Source: a virus. Taken from it: a stretch of DNA of 40,716 nt. The notes under the pieces were generated by a model, which was not told where the DNA came from, searched no databases, and worked only from the letters and a program-made list of their open reading frames with translations. This document shows, piece by piece, positions 20,949 through 29,124 of the stretch; position 1 is the stretch's first letter, and every line of letters begins with the position of its first letter. Location: the IMG/VR virus record IMGVR_UViG_3300046804_003306, positions 1-40,716 of that record. One strand, 5' to 3'. A program made the translations under genes and the position numbers.

Positions 20949-21368
20949 ATGAAAAGTTCACATTTTTTAGGCGAAAACTTTGTTGAAGACGCACATTCTG
21001 TGCATCAAGACCACGAAGTGCAAATGGCTCGCGAAGAGCTTTATCATGCAGCAGAATATGCGCTAAGACTGCACAAACTTTTACGCAATGTAGATGAATC
21101 ACAGGGTCTAGAAGGTTGGGTCAGCAGCAAAATTACATTGGCCAATGACTATCTTAAGACAGTTTTAGAATACATGGAATATGAACTAATGACTGCACAA
21201 GATGCGGGCAGTGAACAAGTATTAGCTGTGGCAGAAGACAGCCAACTACAAGAAATGACAGCAGGCAGTGTTGCCACTGTAGTAAATCCTACACCAAAAA
21301 ATAAAGCTAAAACAGGTACACTGTTCGGTGGAACTTATCAGCAAAAAAAGCATAAAGGTAAAAAGTAA
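20949..21368 (+). CDS. Helical hypothetical virion-type protein, 139 aa
   Basis: Begins MKSSHFLGENF, a short hydrophobic-ended opening like the other proteins of this block (MRASEFV). Residues 20-85 are helical and rich in His and Glu (YHAAEYALRLHKLLRNVD, VSSKITLANDYLKTVLEYM). The C-terminal part has QLQEMTAGSVATVVNP and a Lys-rich end (KKHKGKK). Coupled to the next gene by TAATG and behind a late box. No enzyme motif; probably a head-associated structural or cargo protein, by context only. Confidence 0.55.
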   Translation: MKSSHFLGENFVEDAHSVHQDHEVQMAREELYHAAEYALRLHKLLRNVDESQGLEGWVSSKITLANDYLKTVLEYMEYELMTAQDAGSEQVLAVAEDSQLQEMTAGSVATVVNPTPKNKAKTGTLFGGTYQQKKHKGKK

Positions 21369-24352
21369 TGTCTTACAAAGGGTTTTTGGATTATTTGAAA
21401 GAAGCCGAGACAAAACTAGCTGAACTAGTTATGCCTAAGCCAATTCCAAGACCTATCCCACGACCCGGGCCAAGGCCGGTTGAACCAAGGCCTGTTGAAC
21501 CCAAACCTAAAATTGATCAACCAAAACCAGGTGAAGCTCCTACAAGACCTACAGAACCCGTACCCGGTGAACCTATTCCACCGAGACCTGCAGAACCTAA
21601 ACCTGCAGAACCTAAACCTGCAGAACCTAAACCAACGGAACCTTCAAGTATTAAACCTACTCCAGTGCCTGTGCCACATAGTCCTGAAGAGCTTGGCACT
21701 ATGCCCGAACCCCAAGTAGTTCCGAAACCTAAGCCCGACGAAGTTACACCTAAAGAACCAAGCCAAAAGCCGATACCAATTCCCACTGGGGCAGATGACA
21801 AACCTTGGCGTTGGTATAAAGGAACTATATGGCAACCAGGTGGTACCAAATGGTCAGACAAAGTAATTGACTCTGACCTAAAAGAAAGTGATTTTACATA
21901 CATGAGCGACATACAAAAAAGTTTGTTCATAATCGAAACTATGTCCACAGCAGAAAAGAAACCAACTGGTCCAAAGTTTCCTGGTTACTGGAAAGGCACA
22001 GACCCTGCCAGTGCTGCAAAAAATAAAATGGTAGGCGGCAGCGAAGAACAACAAGAAAGTGTACTAGGTGAACTAGACAAGGCCGCAAAAGATTCCGTCA
22101 TTCGCCGTACACTGGAAGAAAAATTTAAAGCTTTCAAAGAACAAGACACAGCAACTAAACCAGTAGAAGGACCTGGAGGAGCAGCATTTGGAGTTTATCC
22201 ACAAGCTATTTCTAAAAAACCAGCAACACCAACAACTATGGATCCGAAAGATATTGATCCTTCAGCTATTGCTATGGCAGTTCCCGGCTCAGTTGGTCTA
22301 GCAGCTCAGTTAGCAACCATATCTCCAGAGTTGAATAAAGGCGAAGAGGAAGCACTTAGAAAAATTCGTCAACAGGCTGGTATTCCTGAACCAAAACCAG
22401 CAACCGCTGCTGATCACATTGCGGCTATTCGCAAAGCAGAAGCAGATCCATATAGTATGACACCGCCCGGAGCTAAAATAGCTGCTAGCGGTCCGTTGAC
22501 TAAAAGTGCAGATGTTGCTGCCAGTACAGGCGCAAGTGCTAAAACAGAACCTGAAGTAAAGACAGCGCCACCAGCAAGTCAAAGTCCAGCAGAACTGCAA
22601 GGACTAGATGTCAGCGGAAGAAAAACTGGAGCAACTGATCCAAGATCGAGTACATATGGTACTACTGCACCAACTGCTGTGCCTGAACCTAAGTCTGCAG
22701 CATCAGCTGCACCTGCAGTAGCAAGACAACCTGTGACACCACCTGCCGGTGAAGGACTTGTAGGCAAAGAACTAGCACAGTATGGTATAAGCAGAACAGC
22801 CAGACGAGATCAATCATTTGTAGACAAAGAATTGGGCGCAGGCTACAAAGCAGGTAGTGCAGAAGCAAATTTAGCATTGCTAGACAAATATCAAAAACAG
22901 TCAGGTAAACCTGCACCAACACCTGCTCAACCTGCAATAGGATCTAGTGCTAGAATTCAGACTACTCCTTCCAATGCTGTAGTTTCAGGATCAGGACAAC
23001 CTGTTACAGATACACAAGGTAGACCCGTTACATCTGGTGGAACGACAGATGCAGATGGCAGGCCAATCCAATTGCCGCCAGCGTTTGCAGCTAAACCACA
23101 AAAACAAACTGCATTCAATCCAGAACAAGATAAAGAATATAGAAAAGGCATGGGTCAAAGAGAAGGACTAGGCCGTTATGACACAACTTTTGGTGATACT
23201 ATAGACAAAGATGGCAATTTAGTGCATAAGTATATGCCGCCACCAAAACCAATTACCGACATGACCATTCAAGAATTGCAAGCATGGCAAAAAGAACGCA
23301 GTGCTAAAGACAAAGGCACTGGCGCAGTGGGTATGTATGGTTTTATGCCCAGTACTATAGATGAATACAGTAAAAAAGCTGGATTAAAACCAACAGACAT
23401 ATTTAATAAAGAAGCACAAGAAAAAATCCAAAGTGCTATCATGGCAGATCAATACAATACACTACAACAAAATGATGTTCCAATCAATGCAGGCACTATG
23501 TATATGGCACACTATCTAGGATCACAGGGTGCAGTAAGGGTAATGAAAAACGCAGACCCAAATCAAACAGTAGTTGATGCTATGATTGATCCAAAGTATA
23601 AATCAAATCCTGAAACTTACCAAGCAGAAAGAAATAAAATCTTACTGAGAAATCCAGAACTGGGAAAAATTAAAGCTGGTGATTTTGAGACAGTTTTGGC
23701 AAATAGAGTAGCACGAGGGCAAATGACAGCTCAGCAAAAACAAGCACAACAAGGAACACAAGTAGCTATGAGAGAATCCGACAATAAAAAAGTTGCTGGT
23801 CGTTACAGTTATGACGAGTTTGATGACATGATTGATAGACTGCGAGTTAAAGCAAAAGAACAAGAAAAGAAACATGGACCAGTCGATCTCGGCAAGTTAA
23901 TGCAACGTTTGCGTGACATTGACGACAAAGACAAAAATGTAAAAGAAGAAGAATCGCCCAATATTGCTACTAATCCAACAATGCAAGCAACAGCTGCGGC
24001 AAGACAAGCCACAAACCCTGCACTACAAGATACACAGGCAGGTATGCAGGCCACCAGTCAAGCAGGCACAGTACAACAGCAGCAACAGAGGCGAGACCAA
24101 GCCATTGACACTAGTACAGCAAGAGGTGTTGCAGATACTATTGCCAGTGTTGCTCCTCCTGGAACTAATCCAGATGTACTTGCACAGGGCATAGTAAATG
24201 CCAACGATGGCAAGCCATTAAATATTCAACAACAAAAGGCTATGAGTACAATAACACCATTAGTACTGAAAGCAGCAGAAACTCCAGTGGCTGCAGGAGC
24301 ACTTAAGACAGCACTGCAACAAGCAGGTATATTAGCCAAGCAAGGAAAGTAA
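21368..24352 (+). CDS. Proline-rich protein with lysozyme-like (transglycosylase) domain, 994 aa
   Basis: Residues 20-140 are a Pro/Glu/Lys stretch (repeated PAEPK, PRPVEP) forming an extended spacer. A Trp-rich spot follows (KPWRWYKGTIWQPGG). A long low-complexity Ala/Pro/Gln region fills about 160-600. Residues about 625-760 look like a lysozyme/transglycosylase fold: GTGAVGMYGFMPSTIDEYSK (651 onward), with E643 a candidate catalytic residue, then AGTMYMAHYLGSQGAVRVM and DPNQTVVDAMIDP. The end is helical and Gln/Ala-rich (about 830-994). Very long spacers and a wall-cutting domain suit a virion protein injected to open a path through the cell wall, as in T7 gp16 or T4 gp5. The fold is moderately supported, the role inferred. 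Confidence 0.65.
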   Translation: MSYKGFLDYLKEAETKLAELVMPKPIPRPIPRPGPRPVEPRPVEPKPKIDQPKPGEAPTRPTEPVPGEPIPPRPAEPKPAEPKPAEPKPTEPSSIKPTPVPVPHSPEELGTMPEPQVVPKPKPDEVTPKEPSQKPIPIPTGADDKPWRWYKGTIWQPGGTKWSDKVIDSDLKESDFTYMSDIQKSLFIIETMSTAEKKPTGPKFPGYWKGTDPASAAKNKMVGGSEEQQESVLGELDKAAKDSVIRRTLEEKFKAFKEQDTATKPVEGPGGAAFGVYPQAISKKPATPTTMDPKDIDPSAIAMAVPGSVGLAAQLATISPELNKGEEEALRKIRQQAGIPEPKPATAADHIAAIRKAEADPYSMTPPGAKIAASGPLTKSADVAASTGASAKTEPEVKTAPPASQSPAELQGLDVSGRKTGATDPRSSTYGTTAPTAVPEPKSAASAAPAVARQPVTPPAGEGLVGKELAQYGISRTARRDQSFVDKELGAGYKAGSAEANLALLDKYQKQSGKPAPTPAQPAIGSSARIQTTPSNAVVSGSGQPVTDTQGRPVTSGGTTDADGRPIQLPPAFAAKPQKQTAFNPEQDKEYRKGMGQREGLGRYDTTFGDTIDKDGNLVHKYMPPPKPITDMTIQELQAWQKERSAKDKGTGAVGMYGFMPSTIDEYSKKAGLKPTDIFNKEAQEKIQSAIMADQYNTLQQNDVPINAGTMYMAHYLGSQGAVRVMKNADPNQTVVDAMIDPKYKSNPETYQAERNKILLRNPELGKIKAGDFETVLANRVARGQMTAQQKQAQQGTQVAMRESDNKKVAGRYSYDEFDDMIDRLRVKAKEQEKKHGPVDLGKLMQRLRDIDDKDKNVKEEESPNIATNPTMQATAAARQATNPALQDTQAGMQATSQAGTVQQQQQRRDQAIDTSTARGVADTIASVAPPGTNPDVLAQGIVNANDGKPLNIQQQKAMSTITPLVLKAAETPVAAGALKTALQQAGILAKQGK
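21587..21631 (+). repeat. Three perfect 15-bp tandem repeats (PAEPK)
   Basis: CCTGCAGAACCTAAA occurs three times in a row, coding for Pro-Ala-Glu-Pro-Lys, then a decayed fourth unit. It lies in the proline-rich spacer of the 994-residue protein and probably arose by slippage, allowing rapid change in spacer length. Confidence 0.8.
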
Positions 24353-24353
24353 A

Positions 24354-27300
24354 ATGTTTTTAGCGGATTTATATAACAACAAGCGACTATCGGAAAATAT
24401 TAGTCCCATTGACTTGGCTGAGATGTTATTTAATGGTTTGATGCAACAGTATCCCGAAGCTGTAAAACGATATGGTCACGAAGTTGTTGGCGATGCTGTC
24501 ATGAACTATGCGGAAGATGCTGAAGACATTCGCAGTATGAGTGATGTTGACATTGCTATACAGGAAATCATGGATGACTTGGCCAACTACCGTGGTGACA
24601 GAACTAATGAACTCGAGCCTGACGGTGAACTGCCCTTACAAGAAGATCTACGCAAGTGGTTTAAAGAAAAGTGGGTTCGTTTTGGACCTGATGGCAAAAT
24701 TCGTGGTGCATGTGCCAGAGGCGATGATAGTGAAGGTAAGCCAAAGTGTTTGCCACAGGCTAAGGCACACGCACTAGGTAAGAAAGGTCGCAAGTATGCG
24801 GCTGCTAAAAAGCGTAGAGAAGATCCCAATCCCGAGCGCAGAGGCCCTGCTAAGAATGTTGCTACAAAGAAAAAGACAAATGAAGGTGTGACGGAAGGCT
24901 CTACCAGTCACGCAGAACTAGCTAAGTTGGCGCACGATGCGTATGTGGCAGCAAGTCGCAAAGGCAATGGTCCAATGGCAGCTCACTATCTTAAACAGTA
25001 CCTGAAACACAAGGATGCTGCTGCTAATGCTGCTAAGGCTGCTAAGGATAAGAAAGGTGTGGCCGAAGGCTCCGATGAACTATATCAACAGGCTATTCGC
25101 AAATATACACAACGAGTTGCTAATGACTATTTAGGCGGTGGCAATGCTCACTTATATGGTGCTAGCAACTTTGAAAGTGAAATGTTCGGAGTAGATCCCA
25201 AACAAGCACAGCAAGACTTTGATAAATTGTTCCCGCAATATCTAAAGAAACTGCAAGGTGGAGAGCAAGGTGTGGCGGAAGGCTTGAATGAAATGGATAA
25301 ATCAGCACCACAACCTGGTCGTGATGGTAAAGTAAGCCACAGCACCTACGGTTCAAGAGACAAGCAAAGTAATGCCGGCGGCGAAGAACACACGGCTAAG
25401 GCTGTTACTGCTAAACAAACCAGCAAGGACGCACTTAATATTCTCAAGAAGCAAGGTGTGGCTGAAGGTCAACTTGACAGTTCAAAGATAATTCGACAAT
25501 TGGCAGGTCCCGAAGTTCCAATTTACAATGATAAAAAGGGCAGTGGTCAAAGACAATACAATGTCATCGGTTGGACCCTAGACCATTACAAAGCAGCAGA
25601 AAAAGCACTGGCCAAAGCTGGATATCAAACCAAAATCTTAGGCCCGTTCAAGGACAGAGGAAATTTATCTACCTATAGAATAAGAATTTTACCCAGTGAA
25701 TCTGTAGCGGAAAATAAAAGTGTAATCCCAACTGAAGATACATTGGCAAATGTTAAAAAACTTTGGCAATTCATCAAAAGAAATTTATACGACCTAACAA
25801 GTGATGCAAGTTTTCAATACGATCATTACAAAAAACCATATGTAGATAAACGTCTTACTAATTTACTTAAAACAGCAGACGGAGCTCCAATTACAATTGC
25901 TTTTGATATTAAATCTGATCTACAGTTAAAAAATGATATTTTATACATTCCAATTGGCCTAATGTGGCAATATCGTGCAGTATTTGATGCTTCGACCTTT
26001 ACTAAAAAGGTAATGGATTTATTAAGCGGGCAACCGGCTGTAACAGAAAATGAACAATCTACAATGCAGGAAAAAACTATGTGCCCCGAGTGTGGTGGTC
26101 CTGCATTCAGTGACCTTATGCTAGCAGAAAAACAAGACGCTTGCTATCACAAAGTAAAGAGTCGTTATAAAGTATGGCCCAGTGCTTATGCATCGGGTGC
26201 GCTAGTACAGTGTCGCAAAAAAGGTGCTGCTAACTGGGGTAAAAAAAAGACTAACGAAGCCAAAGAATCACCCACACAAGACTATCAAAAAATGATGAAC
26301 TTTGTGCAGGCACAGAGACTGTCTGGTGTACCTCCCGAACAACAAGTGGCTGTAGCACTGTTCAAAGAGTTAGAAAAAACCAAAGCGTTCAATAAGGAGT
26401 TAGATGCTGAACTTAAGGCAGCAGAAGAAAGATTGGGCGTTAGTGCTAAACAAGGAGAACTAACTGGTCAAGAACTATCTAAGCATCGCGGCGAGTTAGA
26501 AAAAGAAAAAGCAGCTAGTGCTAAACAGCGTGCTGCAATGGGCGACTTTGAAAAAGTAAGTTATGCGCGTGAACAGGCCAGCAATAGACAACTACAGGGC
26601 TTGACCCAAAAGCTAGAACAGTTAAAAGCAAAACCTGGCATTGATCCTGCGGCCACAGCTGCGTTGGAAAGACAAATTGCTGAGCTTGAACAAAAAATGC
26701 AGGACCGTCAAGGCACAGGCGTTGCAGCTGATAAAATTGCAGAACTGGAACGAGCTATTGCTGATGTACAAAAAGGCGAAACTGTTGATGCTTCAGCTAT
26801 CGAGCGATTAGAACAAGAGTTCAAAGCTGCAGAAACTGCTGCACAGACTGCACAAGCTAAACTTGGACAAGTAAAAGACTATGAAAGTCAAATTGCTAAG
26901 TTAAATGCAGAAGTTGATAATTTAGAAAAAGCTGTTGCAGGCACTTTAAAACCTGAAGTAGATAAACTTGATAAGCAAGTTTTTACTCAGGGTAATTTAT
27001 TAAACCAAGTAATACAAAAAACGAATGTTCCAGCTAACATTAAGAATGCACCAGACTATGCTAGAAATTTGGCAGATGTTGCCAAAAAACAATTGCGTAC
27101 AACCAATCAAAAACCTATTGTGCAGAATCCTCAAATGCAACTGGATCTTCCTGTAGATCAATCAGTTACTGAAACAAGATTCTACTTCAATGCAAAAGCC
27201 ACACTAGCTGAAACACTACGCGGAGATTTCGCAATGACGCAAGACAGCGAGGGTTGGTATTTAACAGCAGCTCAAGGTTCTACTAAATTTCTAGAAGCAC

Positions 27301-27449
27301 AACGAGCATTTGGTATACCTAAGGTAAAACAAGTTAAACTAAAAGAAGTTAGAATTTCGGACTACACAGGTCGTGCCAGTACAATAGGTGATGAAAACGC
27401 TACTAGTCCAATAGGCAGTTTACCACACCAAGGACGCAGACCCGCATAA
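24354..27449 (+). CDS. Giant modular protein with GVAEG linkers, 1031 aa
   Basis: Starts with MFLADLYNNKRLSENIS behind AAGGAAAG. In order: a helical acidic N-domain (about 15-98); basic Cys module 1 (RFGPDGKIRG, then PKCLPQAKAHALGKKGRK, about 105-150); four segments cut by GVTEG (178-182), GVAEG (235-239), GVAEG (306-310) and GVAEG (368-372), with VAEN at 451; a small alpha/beta domain (about 373-450); a Tyr-rich domain (455-560); basic Cys module 2 (CPECGG 577-582, DACYHKVKSRYKVWPSAYAS from 595); a long coiled coil (about 660-880); and a final domain after VTETRFYFN. No catalytic motif is seen. The linkers resemble T4-type prohead-protease sites (hydrophobic-x-Glu, cut before Gly or Ala). 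Probably a head cargo or scaffold-like polyprotein; unrecognised as a whole. Confidence 0.65.
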   Translation: MFLADLYNNKRLSENISPIDLAEMLFNGLMQQYPEAVKRYGHEVVGDAVMNYAEDAEDIRSMSDVDIAIQEIMDDLANYRGDRTNELEPDGELPLQEDLRKWFKEKWVRFGPDGKIRGACARGDDSEGKPKCLPQAKAHALGKKGRKYAAAKKRREDPNPERRGPAKNVATKKKTNEGVTEGSTSHAELAKLAHDAYVAASRKGNGPMAAHYLKQYLKHKDAAANAAKAAKDKKGVAEGSDELYQQAIRKYTQRVANDYLGGGNAHLYGASNFESEMFGVDPKQAQQDFDKLFPQYLKKLQGGEQGVAEGLNEMDKSAPQPGRDGKVSHSTYGSRDKQSNAGGEEHTAKAVTAKQTSKDALNILKKQGVAEGQLDSSKIIRQLAGPEVPIYNDKKGSGQRQYNVIGWTLDHYKAAEKALAKAGYQTKILGPFKDRGNLSTYRIRILPSESVAENKSVIPTEDTLANVKKLWQFIKRNLYDLTSDASFQYDHYKKPYVDKRLTNLLKTADGAPITIAFDIKSDLQLKNDILYIPIGLMWQYRAVFDASTFTKKVMDLLSGQPAVTENEQSTMQEKTMCPECGGPAFSDLMLAEKQDACYHKVKSRYKVWPSAYASGALVQCRKKGAANWGKKKTNEAKESPTQDYQKMMNFVQAQRLSGVPPEQQVAVALFKELEKTKAFNKELDAELKAAEERLGVSAKQGELTGQELSKHRGELEKEKAASAKQRAAMGDFEKVSYAREQASNRQLQGLTQKLEQLKAKPGIDPAATAALERQIAELEQKMQDRQGTGVAADKIAELERAIADVQKGETVDASAIERLEQEFKAAETAAQTAQAKLGQVKDYESQIAKLNAEVDNLEKAVAGTLKPEVDKLDKQVFTQGNLLNQVIQKTNVPANIKNAPDYARNLADVAKKQLRTTNQKPIVQNPQMQLDLPVDQSVTETRFYFNAKATLAETLRGDFAMTQDSEGWYLTAAQGSTKFLEAQRAFGIPKVKQVKLKEVRISDYTGRASTIGDENATSPIGSLPHQGRRPA
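24882..25469 (+). repeat. Dispersed GVAEG-coding repeat, four copies
   Basis: An 18-base near-repeat, consensus RAAGGTGTGRCNGAAGGY, starts at 24882, 25053, 25266 and 25452, all in one frame, coding (E/K/Q)GV(T/A)EG. Spacing is 171, 213 and 186 bases, all multiples of three, so whole modules could be gained or lost by recombination without frameshift. Confidence 0.8.
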
Positions 27450-27452
27450 ATA
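27445..27452 (+). promoter_or_regulatory. T4-like late promoter box
   Basis: CATAAATA, 7/8 to consensus, across the previous stop. Start near 27458; AAGG at 27459-27462 can act as ribosome site for ATG 27472. Confidence 0.55.
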
Positions 27453-27471
27453 TACAATAAGGTATTGAAAA

Positions 27472-27906
27472 ATGGATGAATTAATTAAAGCAATGAAAAT
27501 TGCATTCAGCACAGAATTTAGTTTTTATTTAAAAGCACACTACTTTCACTGGAACGTTGAAGGTTCAGACTTTTTAGAATATCACGATTTATTTGGAAAA
27601 ATCTACGAAGAAGTCTACGGCAGTATTGATCCGTTCGCTGAAAACATTCGTAAGCTAGGCAGTTATACACCTGGCAGCTACACCCGATTCAGTATGCTAA
27701 GTCAAATTGAAGATGAAACCACAGTATTGCCTAAGGACCAAATGGTTGCTGAATTGCTGGCAGACAACAACAAAATCCTTAAAGTAATCAAACTGGTCTA
27801 CGACTTAGCAGAACGCGAAGGCCAACATGGTCTCAGCAACTTTCTGGCTGAACGACTAGATGCACACCAAAAGCACGGTTGGATGCTGAGAGCCAGTCTT
27901 AAATAA
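27472..27906 (+). CDS. Dps-like ferritin
   Basis: 144 residues with the Dps four-helix pattern: AHYFHWNVEGSDFLEYHDLF (22-41) then GSIDPFAENIRKLG (50-63). H26, H38, D53 and E57 stand at the same spacing as the ferroxidase residues of E. coli Dps (H51, H63, D78, E82), so an active intersubunit iron site is expected. Dps 12-mers oxidise Fe(II) with peroxide, store iron and may bind DNA; this one lacks the Lys-rich DNA-binding tail of E. coli Dps. Behind a late promoter and next to the packaged-type proteins, it could protect phage DNA from Fenton damage in the late cell or in the virion. Confidence 0.85.
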   Translation: MDELIKAMKIAFSTEFSFYLKAHYFHWNVEGSDFLEYHDLFGKIYEEVYGSIDPFAENIRKLGSYTPGSYTRFSMLSQIEDETTVLPKDQMVAELLADNNKILKVIKLVYDLAEREGQHGLSNFLAERLDAHQKHGWMLRASLK

Positions 27907-27909
27907 TTA

Positions 27910-29028
27910 ATGAACAGTTATTATTGCAGTGCTGTAGACACAGGTCTATTTGTGTCTGTTGAGGGTGGTGTTGGTGTTTGTTGTAGTGGCGATGGATATT
28001 TCGGATCGGTAAGACAACAACCAGTTAAAGATATTTTCCAACAAAACAAATTTATTCAACTGCAACAAGATTTAAGATCAAATAAACCGAATAATTATTG
28101 TAATGGCTGCTATAAAATCGAAAATACTGCTCCTGGCAGCAGTCAATGGTCAGCATTTAATGATCAATTTCCTTCAGCAAATAATCAAAGAAAACTAAAA
28201 TTAATTGATATAAGATGGAGCAATGTTTGTAACTTAACATGTCGATATTGCAACACGCATGACAGCAGCGAATGGCGTCGATTAAGAAATTTACCAATTG
28301 AATCAGTTAACAGAGATTATACAGAAACATTATTCGATCTAATAGAAGAAAACTTAGATACTATTGAATGTGTTTATTTGTTAGGTGGGGAACCTTTGCT
28401 ACAAAAACATAACATAAGACTGCTAGATATTTTACCCAAACATGTCAAAATAGATATTTTAACTAACGGCAGTGTAGACCTAAATAAAAACAAAGTCTAT
28501 GAAAAATTAAAACAGTTTAAAAACACCTATTGGAATTTAAGTTTTGATAATGTTCAAGATAGATTTGAATATGTAAGAGCAGGCGCAGACTGGAATTTAC
28601 TAAATCAAAATATAGAAATTATGAAAAAAGATTTTACAGCCAACAATGTAACACTCCATCCTGTGTACACAATATGGAACAGTACAAGACTGCGTGAGCT
28701 TTATGATTTTGCAGATCTAAAAGGAAATATGAGAGTCAATTGGCAGTTGGGTTTGGCTACTGAAGATCATATGAATGACGCCACAGACAGCTTTTTAGTA
28801 TTTGGCCACAATAAATCAGTAATTGATTTGGCTCTGCAAGAAATTGACAGTTTAGAATTTGATGATTATTTTTTAACAGGTGTTAAACAAAGTTTATTGG
28901 ACGATGTTGAAGACGCGACAAAAGGTTCGAGATTCGTAGCATGGACTGAACGCAGTGAACAAATTGTTAAACCAAAACACACATTTGCAGAACTTTGGCC
29001 TGAATTAAATAATATATTGAGCAAATAG
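27910..29028 (+). CDS. Radical SAM protein, twitch/SPASM-like N-terminal Cys region
   Basis: SNVCNLTCRYCNTHDS gives the 4Fe-4S/AdoMet motif C107, C111, C114; YLLGGEPLLQ (the GGEP motif) and LTNGS follow as in the radical SAM barrel. Before the core, residues 24-25 (CC) and C64-x2-C67 inside a segment with GSVRQQPVKDIFQQNKF look like a SPASM/twitch auxiliary-cluster module placed N-terminally, as in phage twitch radical SAM proteins. 372 residues. Such enzymes modify peptides or small molecules; no precursor peptide is evident beside it. It starts 3 bases after the Dps stop with no ribosome site. It is not a clear QueE. Confidence 0.75.
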   Translation: MNSYYCSAVDTGLFVSVEGGVGVCCSGDGYFGSVRQQPVKDIFQQNKFIQLQQDLRSNKPNNYCNGCYKIENTAPGSSQWSAFNDQFPSANNQRKLKLIDIRWSNVCNLTCRYCNTHDSSEWRRLRNLPIESVNRDYTETLFDLIEENLDTIECVYLLGGEPLLQKHNIRLLDILPKHVKIDILTNGSVDLNKNKVYEKLKQFKNTYWNLSFDNVQDRFEYVRAGADWNLLNQNIEIMKKDFTANNVTLHPVYTIWNSTRLRELYDFADLKGNMRVNWQLGLATEDHMNDATDSFLVFGHNKSVIDLALQEIDSLEFDDYFLTGVKQSLLDDVEDATKGSRFVAWTERSEQIVKPKHTFAELWPELNNILSK

Positions 29029-29063
29029 ACCTTGGCCTTAGGACCGGGTAGGCGGCTGCTGCC

Positions 29064-29092
29064 TTGACTTATACGATTCGCTACCGTATAAT
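29064..29092 (+). promoter_or_regulatory. Strong sigma70-type promoter (replication block)
   Basis: TTGACT (29064-29069), 17-base spacer, TATAAT (29087-29092). It lies in the 96-base gap before the DsbA-like gene, with start near 29099 and AGGAG at 29116-29120 for ATG 29125. It would transcribe the DsbA-like gene, membrane protein and DNA polymerase. Confidence 0.8.
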
Positions 29093-29124
29093 CTAGAGTG
29101 AGCACTTTTCAATTAGGAGAATCC

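Noticed and set aside
21517-21948. 143-residue minus-strand frame rich in Gly and Ser
   Set aside because: It is the complement of the proline-rich spacer; the repeat makes it appear ordered, but it has no start signal.
24882-25469. CRISPR-like or tandem array from the GVAEG repeats
   Set aside because: Only four imperfect 18-base copies, spacers of unequal length over 150 bases, all in one reading frame and coding throughout.
27910-29028. QueE (radical SAM step of the 7-deazaguanine pathway)
   Set aside because: It is 372 residues with extra N-terminal cysteines and GGEP/twitch features; QueE is much shorter and lacks these.
29029-29068. tRNA or tRNA fragment in the GC-rich patch
   Set aside because: No T-loop (GTTCRA) or cloverleaf could be drawn; only a weak stem is present.
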